From contig NZ_CP176395.1 in the NCBI RefSeq assembly GCF_046244365.1, forward strand, positions 992,001-1,056,000: DNA of 64,000 bases, given 5' to 3'. The notes beneath the pieces were generated by a model. That model worked only from the letters and a program-made list of their open reading frames with translations. It was not told where the DNA came from and ran no database searches. Source of the stretch: Paenibacillus_V sp046244365 (GTDB lineage: Bacteria; Bacillota; Bacilli; Paenibacillales; NBRC-103111). The stretch's first letter is position 1. Each line of letters begins with the position of its first letter. A program made the position numbers and the translations under genes. Shown here in pieces: positions 51,753 to 60,213 of this stretch.

Positions 51753-53381
51753 TTAAATCGTTCTTCGTACAAGCCGGTCGATGCGAACCTCAAGCTCGCG
51801 GAAGCTGAACGGCTTGGTGACATAATCGTCCGCGCCGAGCTGCAGAGCTTTGGCGACATTCTGCTCGCCCTTGCGGCCCGTCAGCATGATGATCATGTAT
51901 CTTTCATTGTGCGGAAGAGTCCGGAGCCGCTGCAAGACGTCAATGCCGTCCATCCCGGGCATGATGCCGTCCAGAATGACGAGGACAGGCTCGGCGCAGA
52001 GATGCCATTCGTCTTCCAGGAAGGTTTCCCCGTCCCGGAACGTGCGGATATCGACATCGAGCTCCGGCTCGAAGTGCGTGGTCAAATATTCGGCCACCAT
52101 TTCGCGGACGATCGCGTCGTCGTCGACGACGGCCGCCTTCAATTTCTTCTTGGCGTTCGCTTGCGCCGTTTCGTCGGCAAGCTCGATTCGCGAGCGCCCG
52201 TTATGCTTGGCATGGTATAACGCCTGATCAGCCTGCTTGACCCAAGCTTCGAGCGGTTCGTTTCCATGGACGACTTGCACGACCCCGCCGGAGAAGGTAA
52301 CCGAGAATGAGCCCAGGTGACTGTCGAACCGGTGCTGCGCAAATTGGCTCAGCATGCGTTCCAGCAGCAGCTTCGCGTCTTCGGCGCAGGTGTTCGGCAG
52401 CAGCAGCACGAATTCCTCGCCGCCATACCGGACGAGAATATCGGAAGGGCGTTTCTTCCCGCGGATAAATGCGGCAAAGCCGGCGAGTACCGCATCCCCG
52501 ACCAAGTGCCCGTAGCGGTCGTTTACGTGTTTGAAATAATCGAGATCGAGGACGGCCAGCGAGAAGGAGTCCCGGCCGCGGTTAAGCTCGGACACCAGCC
52601 TCCCGAACGCGTCAAGCATATACTTCCGGTTGTATGCGCCGGTCAGCTCGTCTACGAACAATACGTTGTCGAGCCATTTCTTGCGGTCAAGCTGCCTGCG
52701 GATTCGAATGACGAGCTCCTCCAGATCGAGCGGCTTGTTCATGAAGTCGTCCGCGCCCATCCGGTACACCTTGAGACGGGTTTCCCGATCGGTATCGACG
52801 CTGATCACCGTCGTCGGGATCAGCTGCTTGCGGATTTTTTCCAGCAGCGTTTCGATGATATGAAGTCCGTTCGTCTCCGGAAAATGCAGATCGGTAATGA
52901 AGCAGTCGGGAAACTGTTCATGGATATAGGTGACCGCCTTTTTCGGATCGACCGTGGCGAGCACAATCCAACCCTGCTTCTCCAGTTCGTCCTTCAGCAG
53001 CATAAGCAGCGTAGGATCGTCGTCCAGAATGACGATAAGCGGACGGATGGCGGAAGCATCGTACTCGGCGGCGGCGGCGGGAGGATCGATATCGGACTGG
53101 CCGTGTTCGTCCGGCGCCGGGCTGCTGATCGTCACGGCCAGTTCATAAAGCAGGCCGCGAAGCTCAGTTTTGTCCCAGGCAACCCGTTCGTCCTTCTCCA
53201 CCAAGTCAAGCAGAATCGCGGAGACCCCGTGAAGCTCGTTCAAGCCGATCGTAGCCGACGTTCCTTTGATCGAATGAACGAAGCGGTACACATGCTCCCG
53301 CGGAACGGGTACTTCGCCGTCCAGCCATTCATCCAGTTGGCTGCGAACGGATTGCAGCAGATGCTCTTGATATTTTTTCAT
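51753..53381 (-). CDS. HPt-REC-GGDEF-REC protein, putative regulated diguanylate cyclase
   Basis: This 542-residue cytoplasmic protein is the first gene of the cassette. The ATG at 53381 has GAGGTGA eight nt ahead. An N-terminal HPt domain carries His36 in VHSIKGTSATIG. A receiver (about 115-232) contains ILDDDP and CFITDLHFPETNG. The GGDEF domain (about 245-410) has DELTGAYNRKYM and active-site GGEEF. The product-inhibition motif RPSD stands exactly five residues before GGEEF, as in PleD. A second receiver (about 420-540) contains AVVDDDAIVREM and VLVILDGIMPGMDG. It should make c-di-GMP under control of phosphorylation at either receiver. Two receivers plus an HPt in one cyclase are unusual in this lineage. 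Confidence 0.93.
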   Translation of the reverse strand: MKKYQEHLLQSVRSQLDEWLDGEVPVPREHVYRFVHSIKGTSATIGLNELHGVSAILLDLVEKDERVAWDKTELRGLLYELAVTISSPAPDEHGQSDIDPPAAAAEYDASAIRPLIVILDDDPTLLMLLKDELEKQGWIVLATVDPKKAVTYIHEQFPDCFITDLHFPETNGLHIIETLLEKIRKQLIPTTVISVDTDRETRLKVYRMGADDFMNKPLDLEELVIRIRRQLDRKKWLDNVLFVDELTGAYNRKYMLDAFGRLVSELNRGRDSFSLAVLDLDYFKHVNDRYGHLVGDAVLAGFAAFIRGKKRPSDILVRYGGEEFVLLLPNTCAEDAKLLLERMLSQFAQHRFDSHLGSFSVTFSGGVVQVVHGNEPLEAWVKQADQALYHAKHNGRSRIELADETAQANAKKKLKAAVVDDDAIVREMVAEYLTTHFEPELDVDIRTFRDGETFLEDEWHLCAEPVLVILDGIMPGMDGIDVLQRLRTLPHNERYMIIMLTGRKGEQNVAKALQLGADDYVTKPFSFRELEVRIDRLVRRTI

Positions 53382-53653
53382 TGGTAAGTTCACCTCAAAA
53401 ACTCGAAAATCGCCTGATTGTGTCGGAAAATGGCAGAATCGTGCAGGATAAGTATCTCACCCGTCCAACAGGCTGTCCATAGCTTTCGAGGAAAATTGCT
53501 TCTATTCTTTTTCTTTGCGTAAGAGCGCAAATTCCAAAGCTTCGCATAGACGAAATTCGGGCGTCCGCTTACAATATTTATGGATAAACGCGCAGGGCTA
53601 GGCAAGCCGAAGCGCAAAATCGAATGACGCCGTCTAAAAAGGAGTTTGTGCCG

Positions 53654-54850
53654 GTGAGCGTAACAGCCGATTTTAAAGCTTTCGTTTCCATTAAAGGAGC
53701 CTGGGTGCTCGTGCTGACCATGTTCTTGTACGGAATCGGGACGGGCGTTCTGGCGCCGATGAACGCCGTTTATTTGCAGGACGGCATCGGTCTCGGCAAA
53801 GGGCAGATCGCCTCGATCTTCGCCGTTTCGCTCCTGCTCAACATGGTGCTGACGATTTCGGTCGGGCTCGTGAGCGACAGGCTGCGGACGAAGAAAACGA
53901 TTCCGCTCGTCGCAGCCGTCCTCTGCATGGCCGGCCTTCTCCTTTATATGCAGGCGGAGTCATACGTTCAGGCCTTGCTCGGGATGGCGCTGGCGACGGC
54001 GCCCTCAGGGATGATCATGGGCCAAATGTTCGCGATGGCGCGGAACCATTTCTCCAAACTGGCTCCGCCGGGAATCGTTGAGATTTCCCAGCTTTGGCTG
54101 CGTTCGACGTACAGCGTCGGATTTTTCACGGGGCTTCTGGTAGGCGCGAACCTGTTTCTATGGACGACGTTTAAGGGGGTCTTGTGGGGAAATCTTGCGG
54201 GCTACGCGTCACTGTTTCTTTTGCTGCTCGTATACCGCGAATACGCTGCGGAGCCGGGCAAGGCGGCAGCCAAAGGGGGCGAGCCGTTCTCGTTGGCCAT
54301 GCTGATCGCGCTGCTGCTGCTTGCATGCGCGGATGCGATACGCGGCTTGTATTTGCCCTTGGTCGTGAACGCGCGGTTCGGCAGTCCGGAGCTGATGTCG
54401 TACATTTGGAGCACGCAGGCCGTCTTCGAGCTGCTGTTCATGACGATTGCCGGCTATTGGGCCGCCAAATACGGCAGCAAGCGGATCATCCTGCTGGGAA
54501 GCGTGTTTGCGCTGGCGACGTATATGGTTTATGCAGCGGGAGGAGGCATCGTTTCTTTTTTTGTCGTCCAGCCGCTCTATTCGTTCTTCGTGTCCATTCT
54601 GTACGGGGTTGCCATGGGTTACGTACAGCGGATGTTCCTTCATAAAACGGGATTCGGCGCGAGCCTGTACGTATTCATTTCGCAAACGGCATCACTGATC
54701 GGATACGGGCTGCCGCTGCTGATCAAAGGCATAACACCGGACATATTCTATATTCCGTCACTTCTGATCGTCGTCTCGCTGTGCATGATGGTGTGGGTAC
54801 TCCTGGCCGATGCAAGGCGGGGGGGAAGAGCGGTCGGATTGACGAAATAA
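53654..54850 (+). CDS. MFS transporter
   Basis: This 398-residue protein has about 12 membrane helices. The GTG at 53654 is preferred because AAAAAGGAG lies eight nt upstream; an ATG at 53624 has no ribosome site. The opening SIKGAWVLVLTMFLYGIGTGVLAPMNAVYLQ and the loop LVSDRLRTKKTIPLVAA, equivalent to the MFS GxxxDRxGRR motif, support the family. Related proteins are annotated as sugar-efflux (SetA-like) or multidrug transporters. There is no adjacent regulator, so the substrate is open. It converges on the SMP-30 gene and shares its terminator. Confidence 0.85.
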   Translation: MSVTADFKAFVSIKGAWVLVLTMFLYGIGTGVLAPMNAVYLQDGIGLGKGQIASIFAVSLLLNMVLTISVGLVSDRLRTKKTIPLVAAVLCMAGLLLYMQAESYVQALLGMALATAPSGMIMGQMFAMARNHFSKLAPPGIVEISQLWLRSTYSVGFFTGLLVGANLFLWTTFKGVLWGNLAGYASLFLLLLVYREYAAEPGKAAAKGGEPFSLAMLIALLLLACADAIRGLYLPLVVNARFGSPELMSYIWSTQAVFELLFMTIAGYWAAKYGSKRIILLGSVFALATYMVYAAGGGIVSFFVVQPLYSFFVSILYGVAMGYVQRMFLHKTGFGASLYVFISQTASLIGYGLPLLIKGITPDIFYIPSLLIVVSLCMMVWVLLADARRGGRAVGLTK

Positions 54851-54854
54851 GCGT

Positions 54855-54897
54855 AAAAAAGAGGCATCCTGCGCCTGCTGGCGTTTGGATGCCTCTT
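54855..54897. terminator. bidirectional terminator between MFS and SMP-30 genes
   Basis: AAGAGGCATCC pairs with GGATGCCTCTT around a loop with GCGCC/GGCG. The T run is strong on the minus strand and short on the plus strand. Confidence 0.82.
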
Positions 54898-54901
54898 GCC
54901 G

Positions 54902-55777
54902 TTAACCGCCGTATGCGTAAGTCGGCGATCCTTGAATATCCGTCTTGACGCGGAAAAGTCCGCCTGCCAGCGGCTGCTTCGCAAGGCCTTCTTCGTCGAT
55001 GCCGGTACGGGCCGACGTAATGTACAGCTCGTTCAGCTTGTCGCCGGTGAAGACGCAGGAGGTCACCTTTTCAGCCGGAACGTCAATTCTCGCAAGCTGC
55101 TCGCCGGTCTCCGGGTTGTAGCGCGATACGCGCCAGCCGCCCCATACCGCTACCCAAAGCATGCCTTCCGAATCGGACGTCATGCCGTCCGGTACGCCGT
55201 CTTCGTCCGCAAGCTGAACGACAACGCGAGGATTGCTGATGCCGCCCGTCGCCAAATCGTAATCGTGAGCGACAACCTGCCGCGTCGGCGAGTCGATGTA
55301 ATACATGACCGTGTTGTCCGGATTCCAGGCGATCCCGTTCGAGCAGGTCACCCCGTCGATTACCTTGCGGATGCTGCCGTCGGTTTCCAGACAGTAGAGC
55401 GCACCCTGCTTAGGCGAATCGTTGAGGCTCATCGTACCGGCCCAAAACCGTCCCGCTGCGTCGCATTTGCCGTCGTTGAAACGGGTATGCGCTTTGTCGG
55501 CCTCAGGATCGCCGATCGGCGTCAGCTGCTTCGTTTCGAAATCGTATGTATGAAAACCGTTCTGCAGCGCCATCACAACGCCTCCGGACTGGCGAGGCAC
55601 GACGGCCCCGATCAATTGTCCGACATCGACCGTGTCGTCGCTGCCGGTTGCCGGGTCATAAATATGCAGCTGCCGTCCGAGAATATCCACCCAATACAAA
55701 CGATTGCTGCCCGGCTCCCAGCTTGGCCCTTCGCCGAGCGTTACTTTTGCGTCCAAAACCACTTGCAACGGCCCCAT
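54902..55777 (-). CDS. SMP-30/gluconolactonase/LRE family lactonase
   Basis: This 291-residue six-bladed beta-propeller hydrolase starts at the ATG at 55777, with AAGGGGAA about 12 nt upstream. The divalent-metal ligands of the family are in place: Glu16 (LGEGPSWE), Asn in TRFNDGKCD, Asn in CSNGIAWNPD, and Asp in VPDGMTSD. WAGTMSL and GALYCLETDG are typical internal strands. Members open sugar lactones such as gluconolactone, which fits a pathway with NAD-dependent sugar dehydrogenases (compare the Gfo/Idh/MocA pair in this window, though far away). It is not in an operon with sugar genes here. Confidence 0.92.
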   Translation of the reverse strand: MGPLQVVLDAKVTLGEGPSWEPGSNRLYWVDILGRQLHIYDPATGSDDTVDVGQLIGAVVPRQSGGVVMALQNGFHTYDFETKQLTPIGDPEADKAHTRFNDGKCDAAGRFWAGTMSLNDSPKQGALYCLETDGSIRKVIDGVTCSNGIAWNPDNTVMYYIDSPTRQVVAHDYDLATGGISNPRVVVQLADEDGVPDGMTSDSEGMLWVAVWGGWRVSRYNPETGEQLARIDVPAEKVTSCVFTGDKLNELYITSARTGIDEEGLAKQPLAGGLFRVKTDIQGSPTYAYGG

Positions 55778-55888
55778 CGATATTCATTCCCCTTCCCATT
55801 TCTGGTTCGCATGTATTCTGCTTGTATTATACAAGAAAATAGGGAATGGGTATATCGGATCTTGCAAGCCGCACCGGGATTCCGGACG

Positions 55889-56632
55889 TTATCGCAACGG
55901 AGCGGAAGCCTTGCGCCGGTATTCCAGCAGCTCGGATACCGTAACGAAGGTGTAGCCCCGTTTTTGAAGCTCCGGCATGATTCGCTCCAGCGCCTCTACC
56001 GTCTGCGTCCTGCCTTCGACGAAATCGTGGAAGAGCACGATATCGCCGCTGCGAGCATTGTTCAGCACTTTGTTGACGATTTTGCCGACGCCCGGCCTGT
56101 TCCAGTCCACCGTATCCTGATGCCACGACCACAGAACGATCAAATAGCCGAGCTCCTTGGTTGCGTTCACCATCGATTGGCTGTAGTAGCCGCCTGGCGG
56201 CCGGAATAAGCGCGGCGTAGCGCCCGTAGCCTTCCAGATCGCATCCTGCGTGGTTTTGATTTCCTTTTGCAGCCTTTCCGCGGATACTTTTCCCTGGAAG
56301 TACGGATGAGAGTACGTATGATTGGCCAGCTCGTGTCCTTCGGCCAGCTCTCGGCGCACGATGTCGGGAAACCGGTCGACTCTTTTGCCTACGACGAAGA
56401 AGGTGGCTTTCGCGTCGTACCGTTTGAGAATATCGAGAATTTTCGGCGTCTGCTCGGCATCGGGACCGTCATCGAACGTAAGGGCGATCCGTTTATCGGC
56501 CCCAGGCACCTCCCAAACGATCTCGCCTCTCGATTCGTAATAGCTTCTTCCGTTCTCCGGCCCTTGCCATAATAAGGAGGAGGCCAAACACCCTACGATA
56601 GCGCTCCATTGAAACAATAGCAACCCAAACAC
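55889..56632 (-). CDS. polysaccharide deacetylase (NodB/PdaA type), membrane-anchored or secreted
   Basis: This is a 247-residue CE4 enzyme. A hydrophobic N-terminus (FGLLLFQWSAIVGCLASSLLW) is a signal peptide or anchor. The start is uncertain: GTG at 56632 is given, but TTG codons at 56623 or 56617 have better spacing to the GGGGG sequence. The NodB motifs are complete: TFDDGPD (catalytic Asp and metal Asp), HTYSHP (metal His pair), RPPGGYYS, and LFHDF near the end. It removes acetyl groups from peptidoglycan or chitin-type oligomers. A second, related deacetylase lies 46 bp upstream in the same direction. Spore-cortex or wall modification is likely. Confidence 0.9.
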   Translation of the reverse strand: MFGLLLFQWSAIVGCLASSLLWQGPENGRSYYESRGEIVWEVPGADKRIALTFDDGPDAEQTPKILDILKRYDAKATFFVVGKRVDRFPDIVRRELAEGHELANHTYSHPYFQGKVSAERLQKEIKTTQDAIWKATGATPRLFRPPGGYYSQSMVNATKELGYLIVLWSWHQDTVDWNRPGVGKIVNKVLNNARSGDIVLFHDFVEGRTQTVEALERIMPELQKRGYTFVTVSELLEYRRKASAPLR

Positions 56633-56677
56633 CCCCGGTATGGATAAGATGCCGAATGTAAAACGAATCGGCGGCGG

Positions 56678-57823
56678 TCAATTTTCTTTCGGTATGTCGA
56701 GCAGCTCGGGAACGGTGACGAGAGAAAATCCGTACGTGCGGAGCTTCTGGATAATGCCGGGAAGCGCCTTGACCGTGCCGGATAAATCTTGGCCGACCCC
56801 TCCGCCGGAATGCTGAAGCACAATCGCGCCGGGCCCGACATGCGTTAAAATGTTCGCGGAAACATGGTCGGCGTCGAGCTGCTTCCAGTCGAGCGAGTCG
56901 ACGTTCCAGTTGACGATCATCATGTGCCGGGCGGCCGCCCATTCCAGCTGTTCCTGCTTGATTTCCCCGTAAGGGGGACGAATAAGCCGCGGATTATACC
57001 CGATGAGCGGCTTTAATATGTTTTGCGTTTGTTCGATTTGCTGCGTGAAGCTTTCCAGCGAGAGCTTGGCGAAGTTCGGGTGGTTGTACGAATGGTTGCC
57101 GATCGCATGACCTTCCCGCACCATGCGTCTGACAAGATCCGGGTGCAAATTAGCCCTATGGCCGACAAGGAAAAAAGTCGCCTTCACCTTATGCGCCTTC
57201 AGCACGTCCAGTACCTGCGGCGTGTATTTGGCGTCTGGGGCATCGTCGAACGTGAGCGCGATTTCCCGTTTATGGGCGGGACCGTACCGTTTGAACGTGT
57301 CCGGATACATCCTCGCAAGCTCGCTCAGCGACAAGCTGCGCGAAGCCGGCCTCGTCGTCGGCGCAGCCTGCTTGGCCGCGGCGGACGGACGCTTGGCCCG
57401 TTCCGCCGTTCTGGGCGGTTCCGCCTTGCGCTGAGCCGAAGGCGCGGCTTGCTTGCCGGCGCTTGCGCTCGGCGGCGGTTCGGGCTTCGCGGCTGGAGCG
57501 GGCGCAGACGGCGCGGGTGCCGCTTGCTGCGCGCTGCCGCCCGGCGGGGAAGCCTTCGCCGCGTCCCCCGGCGCCGCATCCTCGCGTGCCGGCGTCCTCT
57601 GCGCCGGACCCGGTGCAGGCGGGCTTACCCGCAGCCCTTGCTTAGCCGCGCCGCGTTCAGCGGTTACCGGCGGCGGCGATGTTTCAGCCGCTTCGTAACT
57701 GCCCGCCCGGTCCGGCGAAGTCTCTTCGGGAAAGCTGCGTCTGCCGTCGTCGTTTGCGCCGCCGCTGCAGCCGCCGGCCGCCAAGAGGGCGATGATCGCC
57801 CCTATCGTCATTATTTTGTTCAT
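56678..57823 (-). CDS. polysaccharide deacetylase lipoprotein with Pro/Ala-rich linker
   Basis: This is a 381-residue protein with AAGGAG before the ATG at 57823. Residues 1-19 form a lipoprotein-like signal ending in AAGGC; its -3 position is Ala, so the lipobox is not canonical. A long low-complexity Pro/Ala/Lys linker (about 30-150) probably spans the cell wall. The NodB domain (about 175-375) has TFDDAPDAKYTP (Ala replaces the usual Gly after DD), HSYNHPNF, RPPYGEI, and LQHSGG. It likely trims N-acetyl groups on wall polymers from an anchored position. It is probably cotranscribed with the second deacetylase downstream, and is divergent from the GH18-SLH gene. Confidence 0.9.
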   Translation of the reverse strand: MNKIMTIGAIIALLAAGGCSGGANDDGRRSFPEETSPDRAGSYEAAETSPPPVTAERGAAKQGLRVSPPAPGPAQRTPAREDAAPGDAAKASPPGGSAQQAAPAPSAPAPAAKPEPPPSASAGKQAAPSAQRKAEPPRTAERAKRPSAAAKQAAPTTRPASRSLSLSELARMYPDTFKRYGPAHKREIALTFDDAPDAKYTPQVLDVLKAHKVKATFFLVGHRANLHPDLVRRMVREGHAIGNHSYNHPNFAKLSLESFTQQIEQTQNILKPLIGYNPRLIRPPYGEIKQEQLEWAAARHMMIVNWNVDSLDWKQLDADHVSANILTHVGPGAIVLQHSGGGVGQDLSGTVKALPGIIQKLRTYGFSLVTVPELLDIPKEN

Positions 57824-58076
57824 GCTGCGATATCTCCTTCCGCGGGCCGCCGCCCGTCCGGTGAACCGACAAAACAAAGGCAATTGAACGTTCGTATACG
57901 TTTAATATGGAGACGCCGGCAGATTGCTATTCATCAAAAGCCTCCGTTTGGCCAAATTAGCAAATTTTACGCATTGTGTTCGTCCGCTTCCATTCTGCAC
58001 AATGAAAGGAACGGCTTCCTGCCTGCTGCGCTTGCGAGGGGAAGCCGAACTTTACTTTATTGAAGGGAACGAAACG

Positions 58077-59702
58077 ATGCTTAGACGATTTCAAAAGATG
58101 ACGGCAGCCGGCCTTGCGGCCGTTTCGCTTCTCGCTGCCGGTACGGCATATGCCGAAGCGGGCAAATTGAACATGTCCTATTTGTATTTTGGGAGCACGC
58201 AATCTTACGTACAGTACGTTGACCGGAGCAACGGCGCTCTGCAGACCGTATCTCCGAGCTTTTTCGATTTGACGGACGATGGCCGTTTACAGCTATCCGA
58301 TAAGCTGGACGCCGGATTCGTGGAACAGATGCATGCGCGCGGCGTGAAGGTCGTTCCGTTTCTAAGCAATCACTGGAACCGGGCCCAAGGGAAGAGCGCT
58401 TTGCAGAACCGCGCCGCGCTGGTCGATCAAATCGCAGAGGCGGTCGCCAAGTACGGCTTGGACGGCATTAATGTCGATATCGAGAACGTGACGGAAACGG
58501 AACGGGACGCCTATACCGATCTGGTCAAAAGACTGCGCGCCAAGCTTACGGCGGGCAAAGAAGTTTCGGTCGCCGTCGCGGCCAACCCGAAGGGGTGGAC
58601 GGCGGGCTGGCAGGCTTCGTACGATTATGCGGAACTGGCCGAAGCAAGCGATTACTTAATGATTATGGCGTATGACGAGACATACGAAGGAGTGCCGGAA
58701 GCCGGGCCCGTCGCAAGCCTTTCGTTCGTTGAGGAATCCATCCGGTATGCGCTTACCCAGGCTCCGGCGGACAAGCTGGTGCTGGGCATTCCGTTCTACG
58801 GACGGTACTGGCTGGCGGGCAGCTCCACGAGCGGAACCGGCATATCGAACGAACAAGTGGAAGAAGCGATCGCCCGGTTCGGCGGGACGACGCATTACGA
58901 CGAGAAAGCGCAATCTCCATGGGCTGCTTTTACCGTTCCGGCGGGAGATGCTCCCTTCGAGGTCAACTATGCGCCGCTGGCCCCCGGCAGCTATACGGTG
59001 TGGTATGAGAATGACCGTTCCATTCAGCAAAAGCTGCGCCTTGTTCAAAAATACGGGCTCAAGGGAGCTGGAAGCTGGAGCCTGCACCAGGAAACGAAGG
59101 CGACGTGGGATTACTTCTCGATGTGGTTGAACGGCGTCTATTTTACCGATATGATCGGTCACTGGGCGCAAAAGGATGTCATGGCCATGCTGGATCAAAA
59201 GTGGATGGTCGGCGTTGCCGACGACCGTTTTGCGCCGGAAGCGCCGCTCACGCGCGCTCAGGCCGCGGCGATCCTCGTTAGAGCGAAGGGCCTCGCTTCG
59301 GCGAAGCCTGCGGCGGCGAACCCGTTTGCGGATGTACCCGCAGGCCACTGGGCGGCCAAAGATATTGCGGTAGCGAAAGAAAACGGGCTGATCGAAGGGA
59401 CGGGAGCGCGGACGTTTGCGCCGGATCAGCCGATTACGAGAGAAGAGATGGCGGCCATGCTGGCGCGGGTAGCCGGCGTTTCGTCTTCCGCTGCGGCGAA
59501 GAGCCGGTTCAGCGACGTTTCCAGCGGGCTATGGTCGTATTCCGCGATTAACGCGATGACGGAGCAGCATATTCTCGAAGGCTTCCCGGACGGCACGTTC
59601 CGTCCCAAAGCGCAAATGACGCGCTCGCAAATGGCGGCTCTTATGAACAGGGCGGCCGTCTGGTTTCGGAAACTAGCGGAGGCCCGGTTAAAGGCAATAT
59701 AG
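58077..59702 (+). CDS. GH18 glycosidase with three SLH motifs, cell-surface
   Basis: This 541-residue secreted enzyme has AAGGGAACG before the ATG at 58077. The signal peptide covers about residues 1-26 (ending AGTAYAEA). A GH18 TIM barrel (about 30-350) has the catalytic DGINVDIE with acid/base Glu136, MIMAYDETYEGVPEAGP, GIPFYGRYW, and a late GSWSLHQET strand. It resembles YaaH/CwlL-type N-acetylglucosaminidases, but lacks their LysM repeats. Instead three SLH motifs (about 358-410, 418-470, 477-530; ITREEMAAMLARVAG, FPDGTFRPKAQMTRSQMAA) should bind pyruvylated wall polymer. Role: trimming of peptidoglycan or chitin at the cell surface. It sits divergent from two deacetylases acting on similar polymers. 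Confidence 0.93.
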   Translation: MLRRFQKMTAAGLAAVSLLAAGTAYAEAGKLNMSYLYFGSTQSYVQYVDRSNGALQTVSPSFFDLTDDGRLQLSDKLDAGFVEQMHARGVKVVPFLSNHWNRAQGKSALQNRAALVDQIAEAVAKYGLDGINVDIENVTETERDAYTDLVKRLRAKLTAGKEVSVAVAANPKGWTAGWQASYDYAELAEASDYLMIMAYDETYEGVPEAGPVASLSFVEESIRYALTQAPADKLVLGIPFYGRYWLAGSSTSGTGISNEQVEEAIARFGGTTHYDEKAQSPWAAFTVPAGDAPFEVNYAPLAPGSYTVWYENDRSIQQKLRLVQKYGLKGAGSWSLHQETKATWDYFSMWLNGVYFTDMIGHWAQKDVMAMLDQKWMVGVADDRFAPEAPLTRAQAAAILVRAKGLASAKPAAANPFADVPAGHWAAKDIAVAKENGLIEGTGARTFAPDQPITREEMAAMLARVAGVSSSAAAKSRFSDVSSGLWSYSAINAMTEQHILEGFPDGTFRPKAQMTRSQMAALMNRAAVWFRKLAEARLKAI

Positions 59703-59719
59703 CGGATCCAAAATAGTAA

Positions 59720-59748
59720 TGGACAAATGGCGACAGGAATACTATAGT
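59720..59748 (+). promoter_or_regulatory. promoter of the cobalamin-riboswitch transcript
   Basis: TGGACA (59720-59725), an exact 17-bp spacer and TATAGT (59743-59748) make a strong sigma-A promoter. The -10 lies within a perfect 14-bp palindrome, AATACTA-TAGTATT (59738-59751). RNA would start near 59755, just before the riboswitch. Confidence 0.8.
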
Positions 59749-59769
59749 ATTAGCTTGGCAATTAAATAC

Positions 59770-59947
59770 GATGCACGGAAAAGGTGCAAGTCAGTCGAAC
59801 GACGGGCTTGCTTAATAGGGAAGACCGGTTAAAAGCCGGCGCGGTCCCGCCACTGTAAATGAAGAGCGACTCTTTAACAAGCCACTGGCCTTGAGCAAGG
59901 CCGGGAAGGCGAAGAGAAGCGATGACGCATGAGCCAGGAGACCTGCC
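59770..59947 (+). ncRNA. cobalamin (B12) riboswitch aptamer
   Basis: All conserved blocks of the class appear in order: GGAAAAGGTGCAAG (59777-59790), TTAATAGGGAAG, the GACCGGTTAAAAGCCGG arm, GCGGTCCCGCCACTGTAA (59841-59858), GCGACTC, GCCACTGGCC with its GGCCGGGAAGGCG partner, GATGACGCATGAGCC, and the B12 box AGCCAGGAGACCTGCC (59932-59947). Binding of adenosyl- or hydroxocobalamin is expected to repress the downstream gene through the terminator at 60065. Confidence 0.96.
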
Positions 59948-60064
59948 TTTTTCTGTATGTTTCTAATTCTTCGGGGGGTGGGAATAAGGAAACGATTGCG
60001 AGCGTGTGCTGCCAATGCTTTATTTGGCGCTGCATGTCTTCTTTTTCGCGTATGTACGATCTAC

Positions 60065-60094
60065 GGCCACCCTTATGCGAGGGCGGCCTTTTTT
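60065..60094 (+). terminator. terminator in the riboswitch expression platform
   Basis: GGCC-A-CCCT pairs with AGGG-C-GGCC, with one internal mismatch, followed by six T. It stands between the aptamer and the coding start at 60214, so transcription attenuation is the likely mode. Confidence 0.88.
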
Positions 60095-60213
60095 GCTGTC
60101 TTTTATGCGCTGTCCGCAATGAATGGGCTGAAATTATGGGAATAACGCCTTCAAAGTCCGATAAGCTCATGAAACTATCGTTATGATTCCATTAAGGAAA
60201 GAGGATTACATTG

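Noticed and set aside
57023..58063. 346-codon plus-strand open frame opposite the deacetylase gene
   Set aside because: It is very rich in Arg and Ala, has no ribosome site or family features, and is the complement of the GC-rich linker and NodB domain, which is well supported on the other strand.
59812..60186. Small open frames over the riboswitch and its terminator
   Set aside because: The region is explained in full by conserved aptamer blocks and the attenuator. The frames have no ribosome sites.
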